The notes below the pieces were generated by a model, which ran no database searches, was not told the DNA's origin, and was given only the letters and a program-made list of their open reading frames with translations. The position numbers and the translations under genes were made by a program. This document shows, in pieces, positions 15,329 to 22,699 of a stretch of 33,613 bases of DNA; the first letter of the stretch is position 1; each line of letters opens with the position of its first letter. The stretch is from CBFDCQ01 sp965603355 (lineage in GTDB: Bacteria > Hydrogenedentota > CAZGCA01 > CBFDCQ01). The stretch spans positions 1-33,613 of the forward strand of contig CBFDCQ010000034.1 of NCBI GenBank assembly GCA_965603355.1, given 5' to 3'.

Positions 15329-15525
15329 CCCGCCCTTTACGGCCCTACATGCAGAACTGGTCCCAATAGACGCTAGGCACGGTCGAAACCAATGTCGAAG
15401 GGAGCAACATGCAACCAGGTCAAGCGAAAACTACCTTTCCAGGTCCCCCCCAGGACCACCGCAAAAAACATAACAGCGTAGAAGAGCCTCGAACGGGCCC
15501 GGTCCTGATACACCTATCCATATAA
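15329..15525 (-). other. Leader of the dnaG-rpoD unit
   Basis: About 190 nt separate the predicted transcription start from dnaG. It contains a small GGTCC-N6-GGACC hairpin and a run of six T, but no open frame or known RNA family that I can recognise. Confidence 0.3.
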
Positions 15526-15554
15526 ATTATACCATCAACCCGGCAGCTTGTCAA
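15526..15554 (-). promoter_or_regulatory. Perfect consensus sigma70 promoter for dnaG-rpoD
   Basis: TTGACA (15549-15554), exactly 17 bp, then TATAAT (15526-15531) on the minus strand. It starts 8 bp after the stop codon of the upstream peptidase gene. Confidence 0.85.
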
Positions 15555-15561
15555 ACGCTGG

Positions 15562-16872
15562 TCACGCGCACAGTTTGCGGACGATCTCGCACGTTATCTT
15601 CAACCCCGTCTCGAACCCTTCCACGGAAATCCGCTCGTCCACGCCGTGCACGGTATCTATCTCCTCCTGCGGAATTGCCAGCGGCATCAACCCGTAGCAT
15701 GTGATTCCTTTGCGGCGCAGGAACCGCGAGTCGGTTGCTCCGGGGACCATGAAAGGCGCAACAATTGCCTTGGGATCGCTCTCGGTTATCGCCTGCTCGA
15801 CGACCCTGTAAAACTCTGTGTCCAAGTCGCTTTCCGTCGATTCATGGAACTCACCTACCCGGACCTCGACCGAGCTCGTGTCGAGTATTCTTTTGATCTC
15901 GCTCGTCCAATCCTCCTTGCTCACTCGGGGGATGATGCGCGAGTCGACCTCGAGAGTGCACGTGTCCGGTATGATGTTGACTTTGCGGCCGCCGTGGATC
16001 ACCGTGGGCGCGAACGTGTTGCTCAACATCGGTGCAATAAACTTGTACGGTATCTTCCTAGTTAGAAAAGCGCCAAGAACAGGTATGCCAGCGAATCTCA
16101 GACGTGATATGCATTGGTCGTACGCGGAAGCCGCGGCGATGAACCGCGAGACGGTTTTCGAGATGCGCACCCTGCTGCGGTGCCGCGACAACCTATCTAC
16201 GGCATCAGCCATCTTGACTACCGCGTTGTCATCGTGCGGCATCGACGCGTGACCGGAACGGCCCCGCGCCGTCAACACCGACCAGCATACCCCCTTCTCG
16301 GCGGTAGCCACCATGTAGATCCGCCCCCGCTCCGACCGCACCGCCATTCCACCTTCGTTCAACGCGAACTCCGCGGACACCTTGTCAAAGTGGTTTTCAG
16401 CTATCCACTGTGCGCCTAACTCCCCGCCGCACTCCTCGTCAGCGAACGCCGCAAACTTGATGTCTCTCTTGAGCGGCAGATTCTGCCGTTTCGCAAGGAT
16501 CATCGCCATCATTTCCATGGCGACGAGGCTTTTTGTGTCCAGTGTACCCCGACCCCAGACGTAACCATCCTTGACCTCCGCTGAGAACGGCTCGACGCTC
16601 CATTTGCCGGGGTCGGCCGGCACGACGTCCAGGTGCGCCAGAAGGAGCAACGGCCGTTTCGACCCGTCGCCCGGCATCCGCGCGAGAACGGTTGAGCGCC
16701 GTGGCGCGTTCTCCAGGACCTCGGCATCGATCCCCTCCGCCGCAAGAACGTCCCTGACGTAGTTTGCAGCGTCACGCTCGTTACCAGGAGGATTCGTAGT
16801 GTCGAACCGGATAAGCTTGCGCAGGTGTTCCAGCGCCTCCTTCTTCACCTCATCCCATCGTCCGTCATCCAC
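15562..16872 (-). CDS. M20-family zinc peptidase/deacylase (ArgE/DapE/carboxypeptidase type)
   Basis: A 436-residue cytoplasmic metallohydrolase without signal peptide. The dinuclear zinc site is visible: His80 and Asp82 in AHLDVVPAD, bridging Asp112 in GRGTLDTK, general base Glu146 with Glu147 in FADEECGG, Glu173 in LNEGG, and the C-terminal His in DTVHGVDE. The lid/dimerisation domain (about 190-320) has GRSGHASMPHDDNAV. The pattern fits the M20A/PM20D1-like and acetylornithine deacetylase group, which cleave acyl-amino acids or peptides. The specific substrate cannot be chosen. The gene follows the GH39-like gene by 32 bp on the same strand and may be co-transcribed, though no functional link is evident. 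Confidence 0.9.
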   Translation of the reverse strand: MDDGRWDEVKKEALEHLRKLIRFDTTNPPGNERDAANYVRDVLAAEGIDAEVLENAPRRSTVLARMPGDGSKRPLLLLAHLDVVPADPGKWSVEPFSAEVKDGYVWGRGTLDTKSLVAMEMMAMILAKRQNLPLKRDIKFAAFADEECGGELGAQWIAENHFDKVSAEFALNEGGMAVRSERGRIYMVATAEKGVCWSVLTARGRSGHASMPHDDNAVVKMADAVDRLSRHRSRVRISKTVSRFIAAASAYDQCISRLRFAGIPVLGAFLTRKIPYKFIAPMLSNTFAPTVIHGGRKVNIIPDTCTLEVDSRIIPRVSKEDWTSEIKRILDTSSVEVRVGEFHESTESDLDTEFYRVVEQAITESDPKAIVAPFMVPGATDSRFLRRKGITCYGLMPLAIPQEEIDTVHGVDERISVEGFETGLKITCEIVRKLCA

Positions 16873-16904
16873 GGCGGCAGTCCTTCCCTATTGCACCAAG
16901 GTTT

Positions 16905-18800
16905 CTACTGCGGAATCAGCCTCACCATCCGCGCCCCATAGAGCGGAAGAGTCAAGTCTATCGAGAACTGTCTCGCGCCGGGAATGACTTCCCCGGAAGA
17001 CACAACAGTCAGTTCCTGGTTATCGGCACCCGCCATGAAGTTGGAGGTTGCCCCGTCAATCGCGAACATCTGCCAGCTGTACCGTGTATCGCTGTCGAGC
17101 CCCGCGAAATTCAGTCTGACCGGTGCAGCCGCGTTCTCCTTGCCGGTACCCTTCACCCACCACCATAGGATAGCGTCCAGTTCGCGACCGTTTCTGGCGG
17201 CCAGGACGTCCAGCCCTGCCTTTTCCGCTTGTGACACCGCCTTCACCCGATCGTTTCCGAGGAGGCTGAGCATTTTGAAAGCGTTGTAGACCGGTTTGGG
17301 CGTCTTTGCGTCTGAAGTGACAAGACCTGAGTACGTGCCCAATCCGGTCCAGTCCGCGCTGGCAAAGTATATCGCGCGGTCCAACCCGGCATCCTCCATG
17401 GCCTTGATGGACGCCAGAGCATAAGATGCGGCGAACGGTGCGTTGAGCCGCTCTCTTTCACGTACACCCCACGCGTAGTTCCACTCCGTGACACATAGTT
17501 CAGGTTGTATACCAATCTCCGCGGCCAGTTCCCTGACATAATCGGCCTGCTTACCGTATCGCGCGGGATCGCGGCTGAAACAGTGCCACGACACGAAATC
17601 CAGAGGAATATCTCGCTCACTGCAGTAGCGCATGAGCGCCCGAATCCATTCCGGCTGAAGACCGGCCGTTGCCGGGCCGCCGACCTTGATGGAGGAATCC
17701 GCTTGCTTCGCCGCGGTCGCAGTCGCCTCGTAGAGTTCAAGGTACTCCTGCAAAGTGCCGTTCCAGAACACTTTCGCTGTGGGCTCGTTCCAGACCTCGA
17801 GATACTGAACCTCAAACTGTCTATGCACGTTCAAGTGACTCACCGTATCTCGAACGAGATCCGCCCACTTCTCCAGACTTCGCGGCGGGGTGATATCGCC
17901 GACCCTGCGAGCAGGCACTCCGACACCTTGTACAACCTCGTCGGAGGCGCCTCTCCGCCAGAGCCACTGCGGCACCGACGTGAGGGTGATGAACGGGTGT
18001 GCCCCCAAAGAGACGACCTTCTCGAGCACGCTGTCCAGGTGTTCCCAGTCATACACACCCTCGGCCGGAAACGCCCCCGCAAAAAGCCCGCTGCCCCATA
18101 ACCGCACGTGTCTCGTCTTGAGATCCTTCATCCGAGGCACGATATCCATCGTCCCTTCCCAGAGACGATTGAACTCCCCCGAGGGAGTACCGGCGTCAAC
18201 CTCCACCTCCACCGGCGCCAGCCTCCTCATCTCGGCGATCAGGTCACTGGGAGCAGGCTCCTCAAACGGTTCACACCGCGTCATGTCCACGGGTTCCCGC
18301 GGGTACCTGACAGGATTCTCGATAAGCCTGAAGTTGCCCAGAGCGGAAAACTGGAGCTCCGAGATCAGCACCACCAAGACCCGGCTGTCCTCCAAGCTGT
18401 CTTTGGACAGGTATACGCCCAGGGGCTCGCCTTTCCATCCAGACGCCACGAGTTTGGTGTCCACCACCACCGTCTGCGGCATGCCCTTCAGCTCGTACCC
18501 GGGCGTTTCGAGCTCAAGAATGTATCGTCTGGCGATGTCCAACCCGCTTATCTCGAACGCGATTCTGTCTCCGGAAAACCATACCTTCTCGTCAGGATAC
18601 ATACCGCCGGCCACCAACCGGTAATCGAATCCCGTGGCCAGCGCTTCCACGCGGTCGGCAGTCTCCCCGCCGGCACACCCTATCGATATAGAGGTGCGTT
18701 GCCTTATCGTTGCCCTATCGACCTTCTGCTGCCTGCCTGCGCAACCGCAAGAGATCCCCAAAACCAAGGCAACTACCGCGACAATTCCTCTTCTTATCAT
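16905..18800 (-). CDS. Secreted GH39-like glycoside hydrolase, probable lipoprotein
   Basis: I start at the ATG at 18800 (MIRRGIVAVV), which begins a signal sequence. Upstream in-frame ATGs would bury it, although no strong Shine-Dalgarno is seen. That gives 631 residues. The cysteines in LGISCGC around 18-20 may be a lipobox. Residues 40-165 look like an N-terminal beta-sandwich, and residues 205-530 are a TIM barrel of the clan GH-A/GH39 kind. The likely acid/base is Glu339 in EVWNEPT and the nucleophile Glu439 in VTEWNYAW. A C-terminal beta-sandwich follows (PVRLNFAGLDSDTRYSWQMF). GH39 enzymes are beta-xylosidases, alpha-L-iduronidases and relatives, so the substrate is open. A TATAAT box lies about 140 bp upstream. 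It is separated from the fructan-type cluster by the dnaG-rpoD unit. Confidence 0.8.
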   Translation of the reverse strand: MIRRGIVAVVALVLGISCGCAGRQQKVDRATIRQRTSISIGCAGGETADRVEALATGFDYRLVAGGMYPDEKVWFSGDRIAFEISGLDIARRYILELETPGYELKGMPQTVVVDTKLVASGWKGEPLGVYLSKDSLEDSRVLVVLISELQFSALGNFRLIENPVRYPREPVDMTRCEPFEEPAPSDLIAEMRRLAPVEVEVDAGTPSGEFNRLWEGTMDIVPRMKDLKTRHVRLWGSGLFAGAFPAEGVYDWEHLDSVLEKVVSLGAHPFITLTSVPQWLWRRGASDEVVQGVGVPARRVGDITPPRSLEKWADLVRDTVSHLNVHRQFEVQYLEVWNEPTAKVFWNGTLQEYLELYEATATAAKQADSSIKVGGPATAGLQPEWIRALMRYCSERDIPLDFVSWHCFSRDPARYGKQADYVRELAAEIGIQPELCVTEWNYAWGVRERERLNAPFAASYALASIKAMEDAGLDRAIYFASADWTGLGTYSGLVTSDAKTPKPVYNAFKMLSLLGNDRVKAVSQAEKAGLDVLAARNGRELDAILWWWVKGTGKENAAAPVRLNFAGLDSDTRYSWQMFAIDGATSNFMAGADNQELTVVSSGEVIPGARQFSIDLTLPLYGARMVRLIPQ

Positions 18801-18941
18801 AGTGCTAAAGGACGCCAAGCAGGGTCGGCGTTTCCCAAACGACGAGATAGCCACGCGTACCATTTCAGCAAATAATTGTAGATCACCGACGTGCACGGCT
18901 CGTTCGACTCTGGACCACACGGACCAGCATTGCCAGACCGA

Positions 18942-18947
18942 ATTATA
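18942..18947 (-). promoter_or_regulatory. Candidate -10 box for the GH39-like gene
   Basis: TATAAT preceded by TG two bases upstream (TGATATAAT); the -35 region is poor. It falls just after the intrinsic terminator at 18972-18995, a position expected for the next unit's promoter. Confidence 0.4.
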
Positions 18948-18971
18948 TCACCATTCTTACAACAAACGCAG

Positions 18972-18995
18972 AAAAAAACTGTCAGCGGGACAGTT
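18972..18995 (-). terminator. Intrinsic terminator
   Basis: On the minus strand the stem AACTGTC / GACAGTT with a 5-nt loop is followed by seven T. It ends transcription coming from the ferredoxin side. The gap between it and the ferredoxin stop (18996-19288, about 290 bp) has no gene I can support. Confidence 0.75.
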
Positions 18996-19288
18996 GTCTT
19001 GTGACAGGACCGCCACGGCGCGATGAAGACGTCGACTCTCAGCTGCAAACTTGATCCGCCAATGTTCCCGATGCCGTGAAATTGTTGAGACCGACAAAGA
19101 AGGCATATCCAGCTCGCGAGCACCGTGCCAAAGATACACTTCTCCCGCCATTCAACTCCATGAAATGTCGAACGAGCAGCAGAAACTGCGGCGACCGTCT
19201 CCCGCAGAACGTCACCGACGACGGCTTCTACTATTGTCCTTCGCGGCACCTATCGGGCTAACCAGCGTCCGCCTTCGCGTCTGAGACC

Positions 19289-19480
19289 TCACGCCTCCTT
19301 AATGGTGATTGCCTCCACGGGGCAATCCTCGGCAGCCTGTCTGCATGTATCCATGGCGTCCTCAGGAACCTCGTCTCCAATCACGGAAGCCGTGTCGTTT
19401 GTGATGTCAAAGACTTCCGGACAGGTCTCGGCGCACAATCCACAACCCGTGCAGACGTCGTCGTCAATAACAGCTTTCAT
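19289..19480 (-). CDS. Small [4Fe-4S] ferredoxin
   Basis: A 63-residue acidic electron carrier. Cys10, Cys13 and Cys16 in CTGCGLC and Cys53 before Pro54 are the expected ligands of one [4Fe-4S] cluster. Cys20 and Cys46 are placed like the disulfide pair described for the monocluster ferredoxin of Thermotoga. The second CxxCxxC motif of two-cluster ferredoxins is absent. A near-perfect AAGGAGGT lies 6-7 bases before the ATG. It has its own promoter overlapping the end of the ribonucleotide reductase gene, so it can be expressed separately. Redox partners are unknown; supplying electrons to the adjacent reductase or flavoprotein is only a suggestion. Confidence 0.93.
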   Translation of the reverse strand: MKAVIDDDVCTGCGLCAETCPEVFDITNDTASVIGDEVPEDAMDTCRQAAEDCPVEAITIKEA

Positions 19481-19531
19481 CCCAATACCTCCTTATACCC
19501 AAACATAACCAACGTTTCTGATGCGAGCCAT

Positions 19532-19561
19532 AATGTACCCGATATCACCGACAATTGTCAA
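19532..19561 (-). promoter_or_regulatory. Promoter of the ferredoxin gene with GACAATTGTC palindrome
   Basis: TTGACA (19556-19561), an 18-bp spacer and TACATT (19532-19537). The -35 overlaps a perfect 10-bp palindrome, GACAATTGTC (19550-19559), which could be an operator. It abuts the nrdJ stop codon. Confidence 0.6.
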
Positions 19562-19562
19562 C

Positions 19563-21722
19563 TCACGGTGTACACTCCGTGCAATCCCCCGTGTACTCCG
19601 GTCCAACTTCGAAAAACGGTTGAGCGTTGAGGACGGACCCCTCCGGACCAGTCGCTCGCTTTCGCGGCGCGTGATTTCCGAGCCACCCCGTATGAAGTGT
19701 TTGTCCGGCTCTGGCGCCATACCTGTACACGGTAATCCCCTTGCATTTCAACTCGTGCGACAGCAGGTAGGCGTCGCGTACGTCCCTCAGGGTGGCGTTA
19801 TGGGGCAGATTGACCGTCTTCGACACCCCGTTGTCCGTATACTTCTGAAACGCCGCCTGCATCCTAACATGCCACCCGGGCGATATGTCAAGAGCCGTCA
19901 CAAAGGTCCGTCGCACATCCGCCGGAATGCCCGTCACGTCGCGAACAGACCCGGTTCGCGCTATATCAGTCATGAGACCGCTTGTGTAGAACCCTCTGTC
20001 GCGCGCGGTCTGCTCGAAAAGCGCGTTCTGCTCGAGCAACCGCGTCCCCTCTGCTACGTTTCGGAAATACGATAGCGCGAATACCGGTTCTATGCCGCTC
20101 GATACGCCCGCGATCAGCCCTATGGTTCCGGTAGGCGCGACGCTCGTCACCGTGGCGTTGCGCAGGCAGTCGCATCCTTTCTGCCGCCACACGCTGCGCT
20201 CGAAGTTGGGGAACGAACCCCGTTCGCGCGCAAGATCCGCCGACGCGCCGCGCGCCGTGTCGGTCACAGACTGCATGAGCCGTTCCGCGGCATCAACGGC
20301 CTCCTCGCTGTCGTAAGGTACTTCCATCTTGATGAGCATTTCAGCAAAACCCATCACCCCGAGGCCGATCTTCCTGTTGCCTTTCGTGACCTGCTCGATT
20401 TCCGGCAAAGGGGACTTCGTCGCATCAATTACATCATCGAGAAACCGGACGGCGGCGCGTATTACAGCAGCGAGTTTGTCCCAGTCAAGCTCGCCACCGT
20501 CCATCATCGCAGACAGGTTGACGGAGCCGAGGTTGCAGGACTCGTAAGGCAGGAGCGGCTGCTCACCGCAGGGATTCGTGGCCTCTATACGGCCAAGATT
20601 CGGTGTCGGGTTATGCCGGTTCATCTCGTCAATGAATATCAGGCCCGGATCGCCGCACTTCCACGCCGTCGCAACAATCAGGTCGAATACGTCCTGCGCC
20701 CACTTAGCCTCAACCTCCTTACCGGTACGGGGATTTCGCAGAGAGTACTGCTTTCCTTCTGCAAGCGCGTGCATGAACTCGTCAGTGACCGCCACGCTCA
20801 AATTGAAGTTTCTGAACAGGTCGGTGCGCGACTTCACCGTTATGAACTCGAGCACGTCCGGATGGCAGACGCTCAGCACGCCCATATTGGCTCCGCGCCG
20901 CCGCCCTCCCTGTTTCACCACATCGGTGGCCGTATCGAATATCTGCATGAACGACACCGGTCCTGAGGCTATGCCGCCGGTGGACTTGACCACGTCGTTC
21001 TTTGGCCTGAGACGCGAGAAGCTGAACCCCGTACCGCCGCCCGACTGGTGGATCAGAGCCATGTTCTTGACAGTCTCGAATATATCCACCATAGAGTCTT
21101 CCACCGGCAGCACAAAACACGCCGACAACTGACCGATCGAGGTGCCCGCGTTCATCAGTGTCGGGGAGTTCGGAAGGAACTCGAGCTTCGACATCATACC
21201 GTAGAACTCTTTCTCCCACCTCAGCGCGTCCGACTCGGTTCCGTACGCAAGCTCTGCCGAAGCTACCGCCTTCGCCACTCTGCTGAACATACCGCGCGGC
21301 GTCTCGACAATATCGCCCGATTCGTCCCTCGCGAGGTACCGTCGTTCAAGCACGTGGATAGCGTTGATGGGAAGTTTCAGGTCGTCGCGCACTCCAAGGG
21401 CGACCTTGGACTCGCGCGCGTCCGCCCGGCGTTGCCGGTAAATGATGTACGCCCTGGCCGCGTCAGTATGGCCCGTCGAGGCAAGAACTTCCTCGACGAT
21501 GTCCTGCATCGCCTCGACCGTAGGTGTTTTTCCTGAAAACCTCTGCGAGGCGGAACGGACGGCTTGCTCGGCAAGCGACGCGACCGAGGAGAGCGCTTCG
21601 TCACCCACCGCATCCATCGCGCGACGGATGGCTTTCTCCACTTTCTCGACGCGGAACTCCTCGACGGAGCCGTCGCGCTTCCGTATGCTGGCAATGCCTT
21701 GCCCGCGCGATTTCATGCTCAC
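19563..21722 (-). CDS. nrdJ: Class II (adenosylcobalamin-dependent) ribonucleotide reductase
   Basis: A 719-residue enzyme that reduces ribonucleotides to deoxyribonucleotides using B12. Residues 9-100 form an ATP-cone (IRKRDGSVEEFRVEKVEKAIRR in parts), the allosteric activity site. The ten-stranded catalytic barrel has the redox pair Cys202 (LSACFVLP) and Cys396 (YESCNLGSVNL) and the radical-site residues Asn383, Cys385 and Glu387 in NPCGEQPLLPYE. Substrate and specificity loops include HQSGGGTGFSFSRLRP and SVAPTGTIGLIAG. The C-terminus ends CTECTP, giving the shuttle cysteines Cys714 and Cys717. Lack of a radical-generating small subunit gene and the length fit the B12 class. It starts 35 bp after the flavoprotein gene and is probably co-transcribed with it. 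No cobalamin riboswitch is seen. Confidence 0.95.
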   Translation of the reverse strand: MSMKSRGQGIASIRKRDGSVEEFRVEKVEKAIRRAMDAVGDEALSSVASLAEQAVRSASQRFSGKTPTVEAMQDIVEEVLASTGHTDAARAYIIYRQRRADARESKVALGVRDDLKLPINAIHVLERRYLARDESGDIVETPRGMFSRVAKAVASAELAYGTESDALRWEKEFYGMMSKLEFLPNSPTLMNAGTSIGQLSACFVLPVEDSMVDIFETVKNMALIHQSGGGTGFSFSRLRPKNDVVKSTGGIASGPVSFMQIFDTATDVVKQGGRRRGANMGVLSVCHPDVLEFITVKSRTDLFRNFNLSVAVTDEFMHALAEGKQYSLRNPRTGKEVEAKWAQDVFDLIVATAWKCGDPGLIFIDEMNRHNPTPNLGRIEATNPCGEQPLLPYESCNLGSVNLSAMMDGGELDWDKLAAVIRAAVRFLDDVIDATKSPLPEIEQVTKGNRKIGLGVMGFAEMLIKMEVPYDSEEAVDAAERLMQSVTDTARGASADLARERGSFPNFERSVWRQKGCDCLRNATVTSVAPTGTIGLIAGVSSGIEPVFALSYFRNVAEGTRLLEQNALFEQTARDRGFYTSGLMTDIARTGSVRDVTGIPADVRRTFVTALDISPGWHVRMQAAFQKYTDNGVSKTVNLPHNATLRDVRDAYLLSHELKCKGITVYRYGARAGQTLHTGWLGNHAPRKRATGPEGSVLNAQPFFEVGPEYTGDCTECTP

Positions 21723-21757
21723 TCTTCCCGCGCGATGTTGCGGAAGGGATACCGGTC

Positions 21758-22348
21758 CTAGGCGTCGTCTTTGTCGCTGACCAGTTTCCTACCGGCCTCG
21801 TACGCATCACTCATTGCGGTAGGATGATCGAGTATCGCACCTTTCGCGTCAACGCGCCTGAAGGTTAAATCGGCCGCGTACTCCATCTCTATAACGTCGA
21901 AGAAGTACTTTATAGTGAGTTGAGCGCACTTGAACAGCTTCTCGCCGCGCGTGCCGCCGACTGAGATGAACAAACCTTTGCGCAGCGGCACCCTATCCGG
22001 CGGGACAACGTCTTCCTTTCTTACATATTTCTTGATCCAGAGAGCCTGACACCGGTCAACGAGGGCTTTTGCCTGCGCGCACAGACCCATGAAGAATATC
22101 GGCGATGCGAACGCCAATCTGTCGCACTCGATCAGCTTTGCGTATATCGTCTGCATATCGTCCTGCAGGACGCACCCACCGGCTTCGACGCAGCTCTCGC
22201 ACTCGTTACATGGCGCTACTTTCAGGTCGTTCAGAACGATCTTATCGACCGACCCGCCGGCATCCCGCGCGCCGCGCAGCACCTCGTCCAGCAAGAGTTC
22301 AGTGTTGCCCTGCCTTCTTGGACTTGTTGATATTCCGAGGACCTTCAT
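21758..22348 (-). CDS. Flavodoxin-fold NADPH-dependent FMN reductase with iron-sulfur cysteine motif
   Basis: I start at the ATG at 22348 (MKVLGISTSPRRQGNTE, 196 residues), because the fold begins directly there; an upstream in-frame ATG would add an unrelated Arg-rich stretch. The phosphate-binding loop STSPRRQGNT marks an FMN-binding flavodoxin fold, with SPIFFMG as the second flavin loop. Cys47, Cys50, Cys53 and Cys59 (PCNECESC, then VEAGGC) form the compact C-x2-C-x2-C-x5-C motif seen in archaeal iron-sulfur flavoproteins, so a [4Fe-4S] cluster is plausible. Related bacterial proteins with similar cysteines are simply annotated as flavodoxin family. It is first in an operon with the ribonucleotide reductase, so it might act in electron supply, which is inference. 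Confidence 0.88.
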   Translation of the reverse strand: MKVLGISTSPRRQGNTELLLDEVLRGARDAGGSVDKIVLNDLKVAPCNECESCVEAGGCVLQDDMQTIYAKLIECDRLAFASPIFFMGLCAQAKALVDRCQALWIKKYVRKEDVVPPDRVPLRKGLFISVGGTRGEKLFKCAQLTIKYFFDVIEMEYAADLTFRRVDAKGAILDHPTAMSDAYEAGRKLVSDKDDA

Positions 22349-22416
22349 AGCTAATACTTTCCGACCAATCCGACGTTCCAGCGCGGTCCGGCTCCGTTGC
22401 CCCACCCGCGTCGTGG

Positions 22417-22445
22417 ATGTTAACGAAAAACCGCACTCCTGTCAA
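22417..22445 (-). promoter_or_regulatory. sigma70 promoter for the flavoprotein-nrdJ operon
   Basis: TTGACA (22440-22445), a 17-bp spacer and TAACAT (22417-22422) on minus, about 70 bp ahead of the flavoprotein ATG. Confidence 0.65.
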
Positions 22446-22513
22446 CCTAAATCCCGATCCGCAACCGCTCCGTCAGGCGCCCGCACGATTCCCCGACGAG
22501 GCAACGATGCCGG

Positions 22514-22543
22514 TTGACAACTATCGCGCCGCGCACGTATACT
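22514..22543 (+). promoter_or_regulatory. sigma70 promoter for the acyl-CoA dehydrogenase gene
   Basis: TTGACA (22514-22519), an 18-bp spacer and TATACT (22538-22543) on plus. It is back-to-back with the minus promoter at 22417-22445 within the 351-bp divergent gap, which holds no other gene. Confidence 0.65.
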
Positions 22544-22699
22544 CTCAGCATGGGGAAGTTCGCTCCAGAATCACTCGGATAGACGGGTCGGTACCCGTTG
22601 CCAGCGAAACACTTGCTTTCTCCTGGGGGGGGTCCGGCGACGGAATGGCAATCTCGTGCCGGTGACGCACGAGAAGTTCTGTTGAAAGGAGCGGTTCGA

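Noticed and set aside
15329..15525. SRP RNA or 6S RNA gene in the dnaG leader
   Set aside because: The SRP core GGAAGGAAGCAG is absent, and no long double-stranded 6S-like structure could be drawn.
21723..22445. Cobalamin riboswitch for the B12-dependent reductase
   Set aside because: The promoter-to-gene leader is about 60-70 nt and the gap before nrdJ is 35 bp, both too short; no B12-box-like sequence is seen.
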